A DNA stretch of 14,122 nucleotides from Eggerthellaceae bacterium (GTDB lineage Bacteria; Actinomycetota; Coriobacteriia; Coriobacteriales; Eggerthellaceae): NCBI GenBank assembly GCA_003452695.1, contig DMNP01000124.1:1-14122 (forward strand), given 5' to 3'. Shown here piece after piece: positions 6,307-14,065 of the stretch. Positions within the stretch are counted from its first letter, which is position 1; the number at the start of each line of letters is the position of its first letter. The translations under genes and the position numbers were made by a program. The notes under the pieces were generated by a model. That model made no database searches. It saw only the letters and a list, made by a program, of their open reading frames with translations, and was not told where the DNA came from.

Positions 6307-6465
6307 TTTTGTCCCAAACAGCGAGTTTTGTATGTACAAGTTTTCGTTTCCGGGCGCTGCCGAAAGATGCGACCTGGGCAAACGTCTTTACTCGTCGCCC
6401 TCCAACGCTCTTAGAGGCCCATTTACACGCTCTTTCGCATACAAAACTCGGTAATTGGGACAAAA
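6307..6465. repeat. 159-bp MITE-like element with 28-bp inverted ends
   Basis: The left end (6307-6334) begins TTTTGTCCCA and finishes CGAGTTTTGTATG. The right end (6438-6465) is its reverse complement at 25 of 28 positions, the mismatches lying in a four-base stretch in the middle. The left end also contains a small nested stem, TTGTA-TG-TACAA (6328-6339). About 100 bp of non-coding sequence separate the ends. No obvious target-site duplication is visible (at most CA). Long imperfect terminal repeats around non-coding DNA fit a MITE or another dispersed palindromic element. Confidence 0.6.
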
Positions 6466-6724
6466 CAACCTGAGCTCCCTGCTTGGCGGTGCCAATTTTG
6501 CTCATTCGGTCGGTAACGAGTCTGCCAATTCCTTTCGCGTTCAGTTTTGGCTCCTGCGCCGGCGCGCGAATCTTTGCAACGAATGCTAATGATCCGTGGC
6601 CGATATCGCTGGGCTTAAGCCGCTTGCAGCAGCCATCTAGTCCAAGCCGCATTCGTGGCCGATGAGGCAGGGCGTCATGAAAAGGCTGAAAAGCTCCGAG
6701 CGTGCGGGTGTGCGGCGGGCCTCT

Positions 6725-6746
6725 CAGCGTGGCTTTAGCCACGCTG
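6725..6746. other. Perfect 10-bp hairpin followed by a G-run
   Basis: CAGCGTGGCT and AGCCACGCTG are exact reverse complements separated by TT (TTT-A can serve as the real loop). The hairpin is followed by G-rich sequence, not T-rich, so it is not a standard terminator on the + strand, and on the minus strand it would be followed by AGAGGC, again no T-run. It lies some 35 bp before the likely adhesin promoter and could be the core of a structured RNA or a protein-binding palindrome. Confidence 0.5.
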
Positions 6747-6781
6747 GGGGGGCTGTCGGCGGCACAGCGGGCGGGATGCAA

Positions 6782-6811
6782 TAGGCATCGGAGCGATTAG
6801 TAATGTATAAT
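6782..6811 (+). promoter_or_regulatory. Likely promoter of the adhesin gene
   Basis: A perfect TATAAT is at 6806-6811. Upstream, TAGGCA at 6782-6787 matches four of six bases of the -35 consensus with an 18-base spacer. Transcription would begin near 6818, leaving a leader of about 75 bases before the ATG at 6894. The strong -10 with a weak -35 suggests that an activator or extra contacts may be needed; that is inference. Confidence 0.55.
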
Positions 6812-6881
6812 TGCGGCAATTGAGAGGGACAATATATTCCCACATAGACGCCAATGCGAAAATGCTGAATAGTCGTAGATT

Positions 6882-6888
6882 AAGGGGG
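6882..6888 (+). promoter_or_regulatory. Ribosome-binding site of the adhesin gene
   Basis: AAGGGGG lies five bases before ATG 6894 and supports that start, from which the protein begins directly with a signal-peptide-like sequence. Confidence 0.65.
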
Positions 6889-6893
6889 CTAAT

Positions 6894-9800
6894 ATGGGGA
6901 CATCACGACGCGGCATCATACCGTTTTTCCTAGCAGCATTGCTTATCGTTGCAGGCATTACGCTTGCAAGCGTGGCAATTGCAATCGGGGAGCCGGCAAA
7001 ATCCGAACTGCCCGTTGCAACCGACGATGTCTTGCTGAGTGCAAATGGGCAGATTAAGGAGCAGGATGTCGGCGCTGCGGACGCAAGCGGCGCGGCAAAG
7101 ACGGCAAACGCAGCCGGGAAAGGCGCTGGCAGCAGCAAGGCGGACAGCGCCTCTGGCAACGATGCCGCACGAGGAAACACCGCTCCTGCATCGAATGCGC
7201 AAGCAGAGCCAGCCGAAGCAACCGGGGGCGCCAACCAGAGCAACGCTGCACCAGTCGGCAATGCGGCCAACAGGCAAGACACCGACGCCGCCAGCGCAGC
7301 CGGCGCTAGCGCAAACGCCAATGGCAGCACTAGCACCAACGCCAATGCCGACGCTAGCACCGCCACCAGCGGCGCCAGCGCCAGCGCCGACGAGAACGCG
7401 CAAAACGCCTCGAAAGCAACCGACGCAGACAAGTCCGAAGCCGCGGCAGTCGGTTCCCTCGCCGGCCAGGCCGGACCCAGCGCGCGCACGCGCCTTGGCA
7501 ACGTGAACGCCCGCTTCACGATATATCCCGGAGGAGAAGAAGGCGGAAACCTTTCCGGCAACAACCTGTCCATCGTGCCGACGAAGGACAAAGCATACAG
7601 CGTTACGGTGCAGCTGGACCTGTCCACGTCCGGCAGCGAGCCGGCCAACCCAGGCGAACTGGAAGTGCTTGTTCCCCGCTCCATCTTCCAAACCCATAGC
7701 GGCGGCCAGACCAAGATAGACATCCCGTATCCCGCCAGCGGCACCGGCGATTGGACGTACACGTTCGTGAAGGAAGACGGCACGCAAGCGGGCAAGGACA
7801 GCTCGGATTGCAAGTACGTGAAACTCGTCAACCGCATCCCCATCGACCCAGCGCACACCCAGACCATGGCGTTCGCCTACAGCGTCGAGTACGCATCGTA
7901 CATCAAGGACGGCAGCAACGTGGATTTCCAGCCGATCGTAACGCTGACCAAAAAGGATGGCACCGAGCGCAACGACAAAGTGAAGCTGAACGTGAAAGTG
8001 GACACCCAGGTTGAAATCGCCAACGCCGCCAAGAGCACCTACAACTCGTTTGTAACCGACCGGTGGCAGAGCGCCTGGGGCCCCGAGCCCAGCTTGCCAG
8101 GAGGAAACGACCAGTACTTCTTCCTGATGTGGGAGCTAAGCGCCTACCTGAAATGGGATAGCGCCACGCAGCCGTACATACTCACCTACAAAGAGCCCGA
8201 CACCGTGCCCGATGGCGGAATCGTGTGCGGCTACATGGACTGGTACGACAACAACACGGGGTCGGGCAAGCGCAACGAATCCGAATCGACCAAACCCCTG
8301 CTCTCCGAGCCGCCCAAGAAGACGGTGATGGTGCCGAACAAAGACGTGAGCAGCTGGTTTTCCGGCGTGCTCGTGGCGTACAAGAAGCCCACGAGCACAC
8401 CCAAGGAATACAAGAACACCTTCACGGCAGAGATAAAGCCCTACGACGGCAAGGACCAGCCCACGACGCATACGGACGAGGGCACCTTCACCTACAAGGA
8501 CCTGGCCCTGAACATCCCGAGCGGCGAAATGTACTATCTGGAAAAGATTAAGGGCTGGATTGCCAACGACGCGTATTACCGTCGCGCGCACGGCGCCATC
8601 GACCGCCTGAAGGCGGGCGTGCCGGTGGACAACATCGCCTATAGCATTAGCGGCTATGCCTACCAGTACACCAAAGATGCCAACGATACGAGCAAGATTA
8701 AGTCGTGGGGCGCGGAATACACGTCCGAGCTCATAGACGACATGCTGTTCCTGAACGTCAACCCCGATTGCCGGCTGGGCGCGGGCGACTACGAGATAAC
8801 GCGCATAAACCCGCAGTGGGAAGCCTACGAATACCATATGAACATGGCGGTCGGCGGCTACGAGGAAGTGGAAGTCGACTACAAGGACCCCTCGGTCGAA
8901 TACCCGGACCTGGTCGCCTGGGGCCGCAACAGCGACACCGCGCCATGGGTGCAGCTGGCAACGTTCCAGATTAACAGCGACGGACGCGCGGAGGTGAAGA
9001 GCCTGGACCATGGGGCGACGTCCTATTACAACGCCGAAACGCATCGCCAAGGCGTGAACATTGCCAAGGGCACGGGAATAACGCAGGTGAAATACTCGAT
9101 TACCGCCAACAAGGGCAAGGCCACGGAAGACAACAAGGGCGTTATCCGCGTGCGTTTCGAGCGCAGGAGCAGCCCCGGCGGCGCCTTCCACAGTTGGGAT
9201 TCCACCAACAAGAGCGAGCTGTACCTAACCTTGTACCCCACCGAAAAGGTGAAGGCCGAGGTGCAGAAGGCGGTGGATGAAAACGTGAAGTCCGACCCCG
9301 CCCCCGCAGGCGGCCACTCGAAAGACGGCGACGGCGGCGAGGGCGACGGCTACGCGCCGGTTGCGAAGCTGCACAACATCGATATGATCGCCGTGTACGT
9401 GGGCAAGGATTCGCAGGGCAAGCTGGACAAGCAAAAGGGCGCCTTCGTGGCGGGCGAGTTCGATGCCAACTTCAAAGACGTGCTGTTCCAGCACGACAAG
9501 ACCATCTTCGGCGGCAACATCCAATCGAACAACACCATGTGGCATAAGAAAGCCCAGGTGGAGCTTACGCCCTATGAATACGACAGCGCCATTAAGAAGT
9601 CGTCCACCTATGAAAACGACCCGGGCAACCAGCGCGTTATCGTGCACTACACGTCGTCTGCCGCCGAGGCGGCCATCACGCACGATACCGACGTGCCCCA
9701 GGAGCTTATCGACTACGGCATTATCCGGCTGCAGCAAACGGGCACGTTCTACGACCTGCTTCCGCAGGGCATGACGGTGGACCTGAACTCGATTGCCGCC

Positions 9801-12800
9801 ACTGCGTCCGCGGACGACGCCCCGGTCGACGTCGAATACGAAACGATAGCCAACTACAAGGATTCCGGACGCACGCTGCTTGTCGTGAAGGTGGCAACCG
9901 ACGTGCCCAACTGGAAGCGGGCCAACTCGTGGCCCAATGGCATTTCGATCGCGAACCGCGGTTCAACGACCCTGAACCACATCGAAAGCGGCTTCACCAT
10001 TACCTACAACGGTTACTACGACTGGGATTCGCTGGCCGACTACGGCAACGAAATAGTCAACTACATCGCCTACGAATCGGACAACGACAGGATAGAAAAC
10101 GGCGTGGATGACGACGCATCCAAGTGGGAGTACACGGATTTCACGCCCGTCGTGGACTACTTCAAGAACCTGGACCCCGCCGAGCCCGAATACGACCAGG
10201 ACGGCAAGCCCATCGAAACGCCGAACTTCCTGTACACGAACGACACCAACACCTTGAACGTGGTAACGCAAGCGCGCTATGGGCTGACCAAGAACATTAC
10301 CGGTCCGACCGTGGCCGGCTGGGTGCACGGGCGCGTGGGCGAAGGCGAGGCCAACCAGGTCGGCGTGCCTGCGGGCGAGCAATACCAGTACCGCCTGCGC
10401 TATGCCGCAGAGCCGGGCACGACGGTGAAGAACATGGTCTTGTTCGACGGGCTTGAAGCCTACGAGTACATTCGCGACAAAGCGGCAGGTGGCACCGGGG
10501 AGGATGCCGGCAGCTCGAAGTCCGACGAAATAGACATCGACCGCGACGGCTACCAGGTGGTCACCTGGCGGGGCACGTTCGAGAGCATCGACACGAGCGG
10601 CATCGAGGCGCTCGGCGCCAAGGCCGACGTGTACTACACCACCAAGAACCGCGAAGAGTTGCAGGTGGACGACCAAAGCACCAAGTCGGACACGCTGGAC
10701 GGCGAAGGCAAGCTGGCCGAATGCTGGCAGGGCCCGCTTACGGCAAGCCAGCTGAACGCCCTCGAAGACGAGCAGAAGGCGGGCATCACCGGCATCGCCA
10801 TAGACATGCGCAAAAAGAAGAACGGCCAGGAATTCGAGCTTGCCAGCGAAAAGAGCGTGGCGGCCATCGTTACCATGCGCGCGCCGAGCGACCCAGCCGC
10901 GGTGCGCAGCCTGGTGGACAGCGCGAAAGAACAGTACGAAGCTGCCGATGCAGATGCAAAGGCCATTACCAACGACAAGCCCTACACCTACAACGCCGTG
11001 AACATGAACGCCCAGGTTAAGGAAAAGGGCGCCGGCAGCTATTCCAACGAGCACCTTATTACCTACGAGTACACGCGGGCGTACCTGTACATCCCCAAGG
11101 GCAACATCTCCATAGAGAAGCGTGTGACGGGTCTGCCCGAGCAAGACGCCGCCGACTACGAGTTCCAGGTGACCGCCGAGCAGGACGGCGCGCCGTTCGC
11201 GGGCCAGTATCGGCGCATCCACACGGCCTCGGGCAACTACTACACGAACGTGGAAGGCGTGTTCGTGAACGCATCGTCGGGCAACGCGCATTTCGTAACC
11301 TACGACGCCGAGGCGGCCGCGTGGGTGTCGTGCGACGCGCAGGGCAACCCGACGGCAAGCGACGTTGCCGCCGTCGAGGCGGACTATACGTTCGAATCCG
11401 TCGAAGCGGATGCGGAAAGCGCGCCTTCGTACTACACCATAAAGGACGGCCAGCGCATCGTGCTGCTGGACGTGGACGGCGACCTTGAATGGAAGGTTAC
11501 AGAGCTCGACGCCAACACCGAGGGCATGGAAACCACGCACACGCTGAACGGCAAGGCGGGCGCATCGCCGCGGACCACCGAGCCGTTCGTTACGGGCGAC
11601 AAGAACACGGCGCGCATCGTGTTCACGAATGCCGCATCGTCCGAGCTGGTCATTGAAAAGAACGTGGCAGTCGGCGACGACGACAAGCCCTTCGCCTTCA
11701 CCGTGAAATTCTTCGACGAGAACGACGAGGAGCCCTACGACGATCTGGACAAGACCGTTCCATCGCGGTTCACGTGCGTAATCGAGCGCAGCGACGATTC
11801 CGCAGATGCGGAAGGTGAGGGCGAAGACGAGGGCGAAGGCGCCGCCACCGACGCACCGGCCGCCAACGAACCCATAGCAACGTTTGACCTGGCCAGCGGC
11901 GAGACCGTAACGCTCACCCACGGCCAGAGGGCGCGCATCGCGCTGCAGGGCATAGCGCGCTACGAAATCGTGGAGGAACAGCTGCCGAACTACGAGCCGC
12001 CGAGCATCCAGCGAACGGTTACCACGCGCGAGACGGACCCCGAGACGGGCGAAGTCGTTCCGGTCGAGACGACGGAGGAATCCAACGGCGCGGGCGATCT
12101 TCACTTCATGGGAAGCGTGAAGGAAACGTTCACCAACACGCACGTGCCCGACGAGGGGCCGAGCAAGATCGTCGAGGGCAACGATGTGGACAACGACAAG
12201 ATAGAGCCCATCGACGAGCCGGTTGCCGACGAGGACGCCACGGCCACGAGCACGGCCGACAAGACGAACAGCGAGAAGACGCATGTGGACCTGGGTGCCT
12301 ATGCGAACCCGTTCACCTACACCATTACGCAGGGCGAGGTGCCCATCGAGACCAAGAAGATGGTGCTGTCCGACACGCTGGAAGATGTGTTGGAATTCGT
12401 GTCGAGCGCAGACGATATCGTGCTGCTGGATGCGGAGGGGAAGAACGTTGCCGACAACGAGGACATCGTTGTGAACACGACCATCGAAGGTCAGACGCTT
12501 ACGGTTTCCGTGGAATTCGCAGACCCGAACATCACCGACGACGAGGGCAACGTTATCGGGGTGAAGAACTACCTTATCGAATACCTGAAGGCTCCGCTCA
12601 GCGTATCGTTCGACGCCAAGGTGCGCGACGATGCGGACCTGGCGCCCTATGTCGTGCAGGCCGAGGAAGGCGGCGAGGCCAGCATCGTCATCCCGAATAC
12701 CGCCAAGGTGGCGTTCAACAATCGGCCGGAGGTGGAATCCGAGCGCGTTACGGTAACGCCTCCCCCGCCCGACGAAGAGATATCGAAACTGGTCCAGGGC

Positions 12801-13928
12801 GCCGAGCACTACGACCTGCCCACGCCGCATGCCACGTACGAGTACACCATAGACGCAGTGGTGCCGGTGGACGCCGACAAGCTGGTCGTCTCCGACACGC
12901 TGGAAGACGTGCTTGAATTTGTTAGCACGGCCGAGGATGTCGCAGTGACGTTCGGCGATGCGCCCGTGGAAGGCGCCGTTGCCGCAATCGACGGGCAGAC
13001 GCTTACGGTAACGCTGGAAGGCGATGCGGCCAAGGCGCAGCGCACGCGCACGATTACCGTATCCTTCGAAGCGCGCATCCGCGATGGCGCCGACCTTACG
13101 AAATACGCGACCACCGGCAGCGTGCTGGTGCCGAACACGGCCAGCTACGAGATTAACAACAACCCCGAGCGCGTGCACGAGTCCAATCCCGTAACCGTCA
13201 CCCCGCCGCCCGAGGAACCGGGCATCGACAAGCGCGTGGACCGCGTAAGCCACGTGGACCTGAAAACAGCCAACCAGAACTTCACCTATACGCTGAGCAT
13301 GTACGTGCCCGCCGAAGCCAACACGTTCGGGGTCACCGACACGTTAGAGCCGGTGCTGGAATTCGTGGACGACGCGAGCAAGGTGAAGGTGGCGCGCGAC
13401 GACGGCACGGCAATTGCGGAGGCCGAGGCAACGATTGCGGATAAGACCCTGACGGTGGAATTCGGCGAGGACATCGTGCCCGGCCTGCGCACGCAGTTCG
13501 TTACCATCAGCTTCAAGGCGCGCGTGGTCGACGGCGCCGACCTGTCGGACTACACCGACAACACGGTGCCGAACAAGGCAAGCTACAAGATTAACAACGA
13601 CGCCACGTACGAGTCCGATACGGTTACGGTGAAGCCGCCCACGGAACCCGTGCTGCCCGAGCCCAACGACCCCGACGACCCCAACGATCCCAACGACCCG
13701 GACTCGCCGACGCCCGAACCCGTGAACAAGACCGATAAGCCGAACCCGCCGACGCCCGGGACAAACAAGCCGAACCCGCCGGCCGACGGGCGCAGCACCC
13801 CGAAGACCGGCGACCTGCTGCAGTTCGGGTTCATCGCGATTGCCGCCGCCGTCGCGCTTGCCGTCGGCATGGAATCCAGCCGGCGCTCCCGGTCCGCGAA
13901 GGCCGGCCGCCACGCGAAAACGAAATAG
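6894..13928 (+). CDS. Giant wall-anchored isopeptide-domain adhesin
   Basis: A 2344-residue secreted surface protein. Residues 1-32 are a signal peptide (RR at 5-6, hydrophobic 8-31). Residues of about 60-200 are Ala/Asn/Ser/Thr-rich and low in complexity, probably a flexible stalk. About 200-950 contain no domain I recognise. A D2-like module is suggested by YDLLP (D954), and a further one by K1133, D1185 (LFDGLE) and N1370. Two CnaB/DUF7601-like modules follow: K1409 (IEKRV) to VFTNA, and K1589 (IEKNV) through YEIVEEQLP to FTNTH. Three tandem D2 isopeptide modules begin at K1758, K1965 and K2113, each with a [ST]DTLE acidic site and a PN[TK]A asparagine. A Pro/Asp/Asn-rich segment, TPKTGD (2302-2307), a hydrophobic helix and a basic tail complete a sortase-anchoring signal. 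Such proteins typically act in adhesion or as pilin-like fibres; the ligand is unknown. It has its own promoter and is bounded by palindromic elements. The frame is intact despite its length. Confidence 0.92.
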   Translation: MGTSRRGIIPFFLAALLIVAGITLASVAIAIGEPAKSELPVATDDVLLSANGQIKEQDVGAADASGAAKTANAAGKGAGSSKADSASGNDAARGNTAPASNAQAEPAEATGGANQSNAAPVGNAANRQDTDAASAAGASANANGSTSTNANADASTATSGASASADENAQNASKATDADKSEAAAVGSLAGQAGPSARTRLGNVNARFTIYPGGEEGGNLSGNNLSIVPTKDKAYSVTVQLDLSTSGSEPANPGELEVLVPRSIFQTHSGGQTKIDIPYPASGTGDWTYTFVKEDGTQAGKDSSDCKYVKLVNRIPIDPAHTQTMAFAYSVEYASYIKDGSNVDFQPIVTLTKKDGTERNDKVKLNVKVDTQVEIANAAKSTYNSFVTDRWQSAWGPEPSLPGGNDQYFFLMWELSAYLKWDSATQPYILTYKEPDTVPDGGIVCGYMDWYDNNTGSGKRNESESTKPLLSEPPKKTVMVPNKDVSSWFSGVLVAYKKPTSTPKEYKNTFTAEIKPYDGKDQPTTHTDEGTFTYKDLALNIPSGEMYYLEKIKGWIANDAYYRRAHGAIDRLKAGVPVDNIAYSISGYAYQYTKDANDTSKIKSWGAEYTSELIDDMLFLNVNPDCRLGAGDYEITRINPQWEAYEYHMNMAVGGYEEVEVDYKDPSVEYPDLVAWGRNSDTAPWVQLATFQINSDGRAEVKSLDHGATSYYNAETHRQGVNIAKGTGITQVKYSITANKGKATEDNKGVIRVRFERRSSPGGAFHSWDSTNKSELYLTLYPTEKVKAEVQKAVDENVKSDPAPAGGHSKDGDGGEGDGYAPVAKLHNIDMIAVYVGKDSQGKLDKQKGAFVAGEFDANFKDVLFQHDKTIFGGNIQSNNTMWHKKAQVELTPYEYDSAIKKSSTYENDPGNQRVIVHYTSSAAEAAITHDTDVPQELIDYGIIRLQQTGTFYDLLPQGMTVDLNSIAATASADDAPVDVEYETIANYKDSGRTLLVVKVATDVPNWKRANSWPNGISIANRGSTTLNHIESGFTITYNGYYDWDSLADYGNEIVNYIAYESDNDRIENGVDDDASKWEYTDFTPVVDYFKNLDPAEPEYDQDGKPIETPNFLYTNDTNTLNVVTQARYGLTKNITGPTVAGWVHGRVGEGEANQVGVPAGEQYQYRLRYAAEPGTTVKNMVLFDGLEAYEYIRDKAAGGTGEDAGSSKSDEIDIDRDGYQVVTWRGTFESIDTSGIEALGAKADVYYTTKNREELQVDDQSTKSDTLDGEGKLAECWQGPLTASQLNALEDEQKAGITGIAIDMRKKKNGQEFELASEKSVAAIVTMRAPSDPAAVRSLVDSAKEQYEAADADAKAITNDKPYTYNAVNMNAQVKEKGAGSYSNEHLITYEYTRAYLYIPKGNISIEKRVTGLPEQDAADYEFQVTAEQDGAPFAGQYRRIHTASGNYYTNVEGVFVNASSGNAHFVTYDAEAAAWVSCDAQGNPTASDVAAVEADYTFESVEADAESAPSYYTIKDGQRIVLLDVDGDLEWKVTELDANTEGMETTHTLNGKAGASPRTTEPFVTGDKNTARIVFTNAASSELVIEKNVAVGDDDKPFAFTVKFFDENDEEPYDDLDKTVPSRFTCVIERSDDSADAEGEGEDEGEGAATDAPAANEPIATFDLASGETVTLTHGQRARIALQGIARYEIVEEQLPNYEPPSIQRTVTTRETDPETGEVVPVETTEESNGAGDLHFMGSVKETFTNTHVPDEGPSKIVEGNDVDNDKIEPIDEPVADEDATATSTADKTNSEKTHVDLGAYANPFTYTITQGEVPIETKKMVLSDTLEDVLEFVSSADDIVLLDAEGKNVADNEDIVVNTTIEGQTLTVSVEFADPNITDDEGNVIGVKNYLIEYLKAPLSVSFDAKVRDDADLAPYVVQAEEGGEASIVIPNTAKVAFNNRPEVESERVTVTPPPPDEEISKLVQGAEHYDLPTPHATYEYTIDAVVPVDADKLVVSDTLEDVLEFVSTAEDVAVTFGDAPVEGAVAAIDGQTLTVTLEGDAAKAQRTRTITVSFEARIRDGADLTKYATTGSVLVPNTASYEINNNPERVHESNPVTVTPPPEEPGIDKRVDRVSHVDLKTANQNFTYTLSMYVPAEANTFGVTDTLEPVLEFVDDASKVKVARDDGTAIAEAEATIADKTLTVEFGEDIVPGLRTQFVTISFKARVVDGADLSDYTDNTVPNKASYKINNDATYESDTVTVKPPTEPVLPEPNDPDDPNDPNDPDSPTPEPVNKTDKPNPPTPGTNKPNPPADGRSTPKTGDLLQFGFIAIAAAVALAVGMESSRRSRSAKAGRHAKTK
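12165..13638 (+). repeat. Three tandem D2 isopeptide-module coding units
   Basis: Three successive modules encode the same order of motifs: Lys near the start (SKIV, SKLV, DKRV), VDL or YDL, FTYT or YEYT, DTLEDVLEFV or DTLEPVLEFV, a QTLTV or KTLTV strand, SF-x-A-[KR]-[IV]-[RV]-D-x-ADL, PN[TK]A with following N-rich loop, and VTV-x-PP. Units begin at about 12165, 12786 and 13230. The first carries an insert of roughly 60 residues. In the D2 family the Lys and Asn form an intramolecular isopeptide bond assisted by the acidic residue, and all three residue types are present in each copy. The first two DTLEDVLEFV blocks remain similar at DNA level, pointing to internal duplication. Confidence 0.8.
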
Positions 13929-14051
13929 CGTGTGTCAAGGGGACGTTTCTCTTTGACACACGCTTGGGCGAGGGATGATATATAGTCTCTAAGGTGGTGC
14001 ATCATCCCTAGTCAACATGTCAGTAGGCCAAGAGAAACGTCCCCTCTGACA
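13929..14051. repeat. Nested palindromic element after the adhesin gene
   Basis: It starts at the base after the adhesin stop. A local hairpin pairs CGTGTGTCAA (13929-13938) with TTGACACACG (13953-13962) around a 14-base loop. A larger alternative pairing joins 13933-13953 with 14030-14051 (21 pairs, one single-base bulge), and within it AGGGATGAT (13971-13979) pairs with ATCATCCCT (14001-14009). The two pairings share bases and exclude each other. There is no T-run, so classic intrinsic termination is not supported. It shares the words GGGGACG and CACGCTTGGG with the palindrome at 4456-4571, suggesting a related family of dispersed palindromes. Confidence 0.7.
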
Positions 14052-14057
14052 AGGAGG
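14051..14057 (+). promoter_or_regulatory. Strong Shine-Dalgarno sequence at the window end
   Basis: AAGGAGG lies eight bases before ATG 14066. Its first base is also the last base of the preceding palindrome arm, so folding of that element could affect ribosome access. This is the main reason to call a gene start here. Confidence 0.5.
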
Positions 14058-14065
14058 CGGTTCGG

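Larger units (their letters stand above)
5950..6893. other. About 940-bp AT-richer intergenic region without a convincing gene
   Basis: The open frames here are short and overlap on both strands, and none has a recognisable motif or a credible ribosome-binding site. The longest, on the minus strand at 6287-6781, runs straight through an inverted-repeat element and a hairpin. What can be supported: a weak hairpin at 5970-6002, a 159-bp inverted-repeat element at 6307-6465, a 10-bp direct repeat CGTGGCCGAT at 6595-6604 and 6654-6663, a perfect hairpin at 6725-6746, and a promoter at about 6782-6811 with an 80-base leader before the adhesin gene. The remainder (about 6010-6300) shows nothing clear and may be decayed mobile DNA. 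Confidence 0.6.

Noticed and set aside
6047..6414. Two short plus-strand open frames between the nuclease-like gene and the adhesin
   Set aside because: Both are about 60 codons, Cys/Arg-rich, without motif or ribosome-binding site; chance frames in AT-richer DNA are more likely.
6720..6760. Hairpin 6725-6746 as an intrinsic terminator
   Set aside because: It is followed by G-rich sequence on the plus strand and has no T-run on either strand.
6287..6781. 164-codon minus-strand open frame
   Set aside because: It spans a MITE-like inverted repeat and a perfect hairpin, has no recognisable domain, and its start lies in G/C-rich repeat sequence without a ribosome-binding site.
9963..13253. 1096-codon minus-strand open frame opposite the adhesin
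   Set aside because: The codon-position pattern fits the plus strand; the translation is His/Arg/Val-rich with no domains, while the plus-strand product has clear CnaB-like and D2 modules and a sorting signal.
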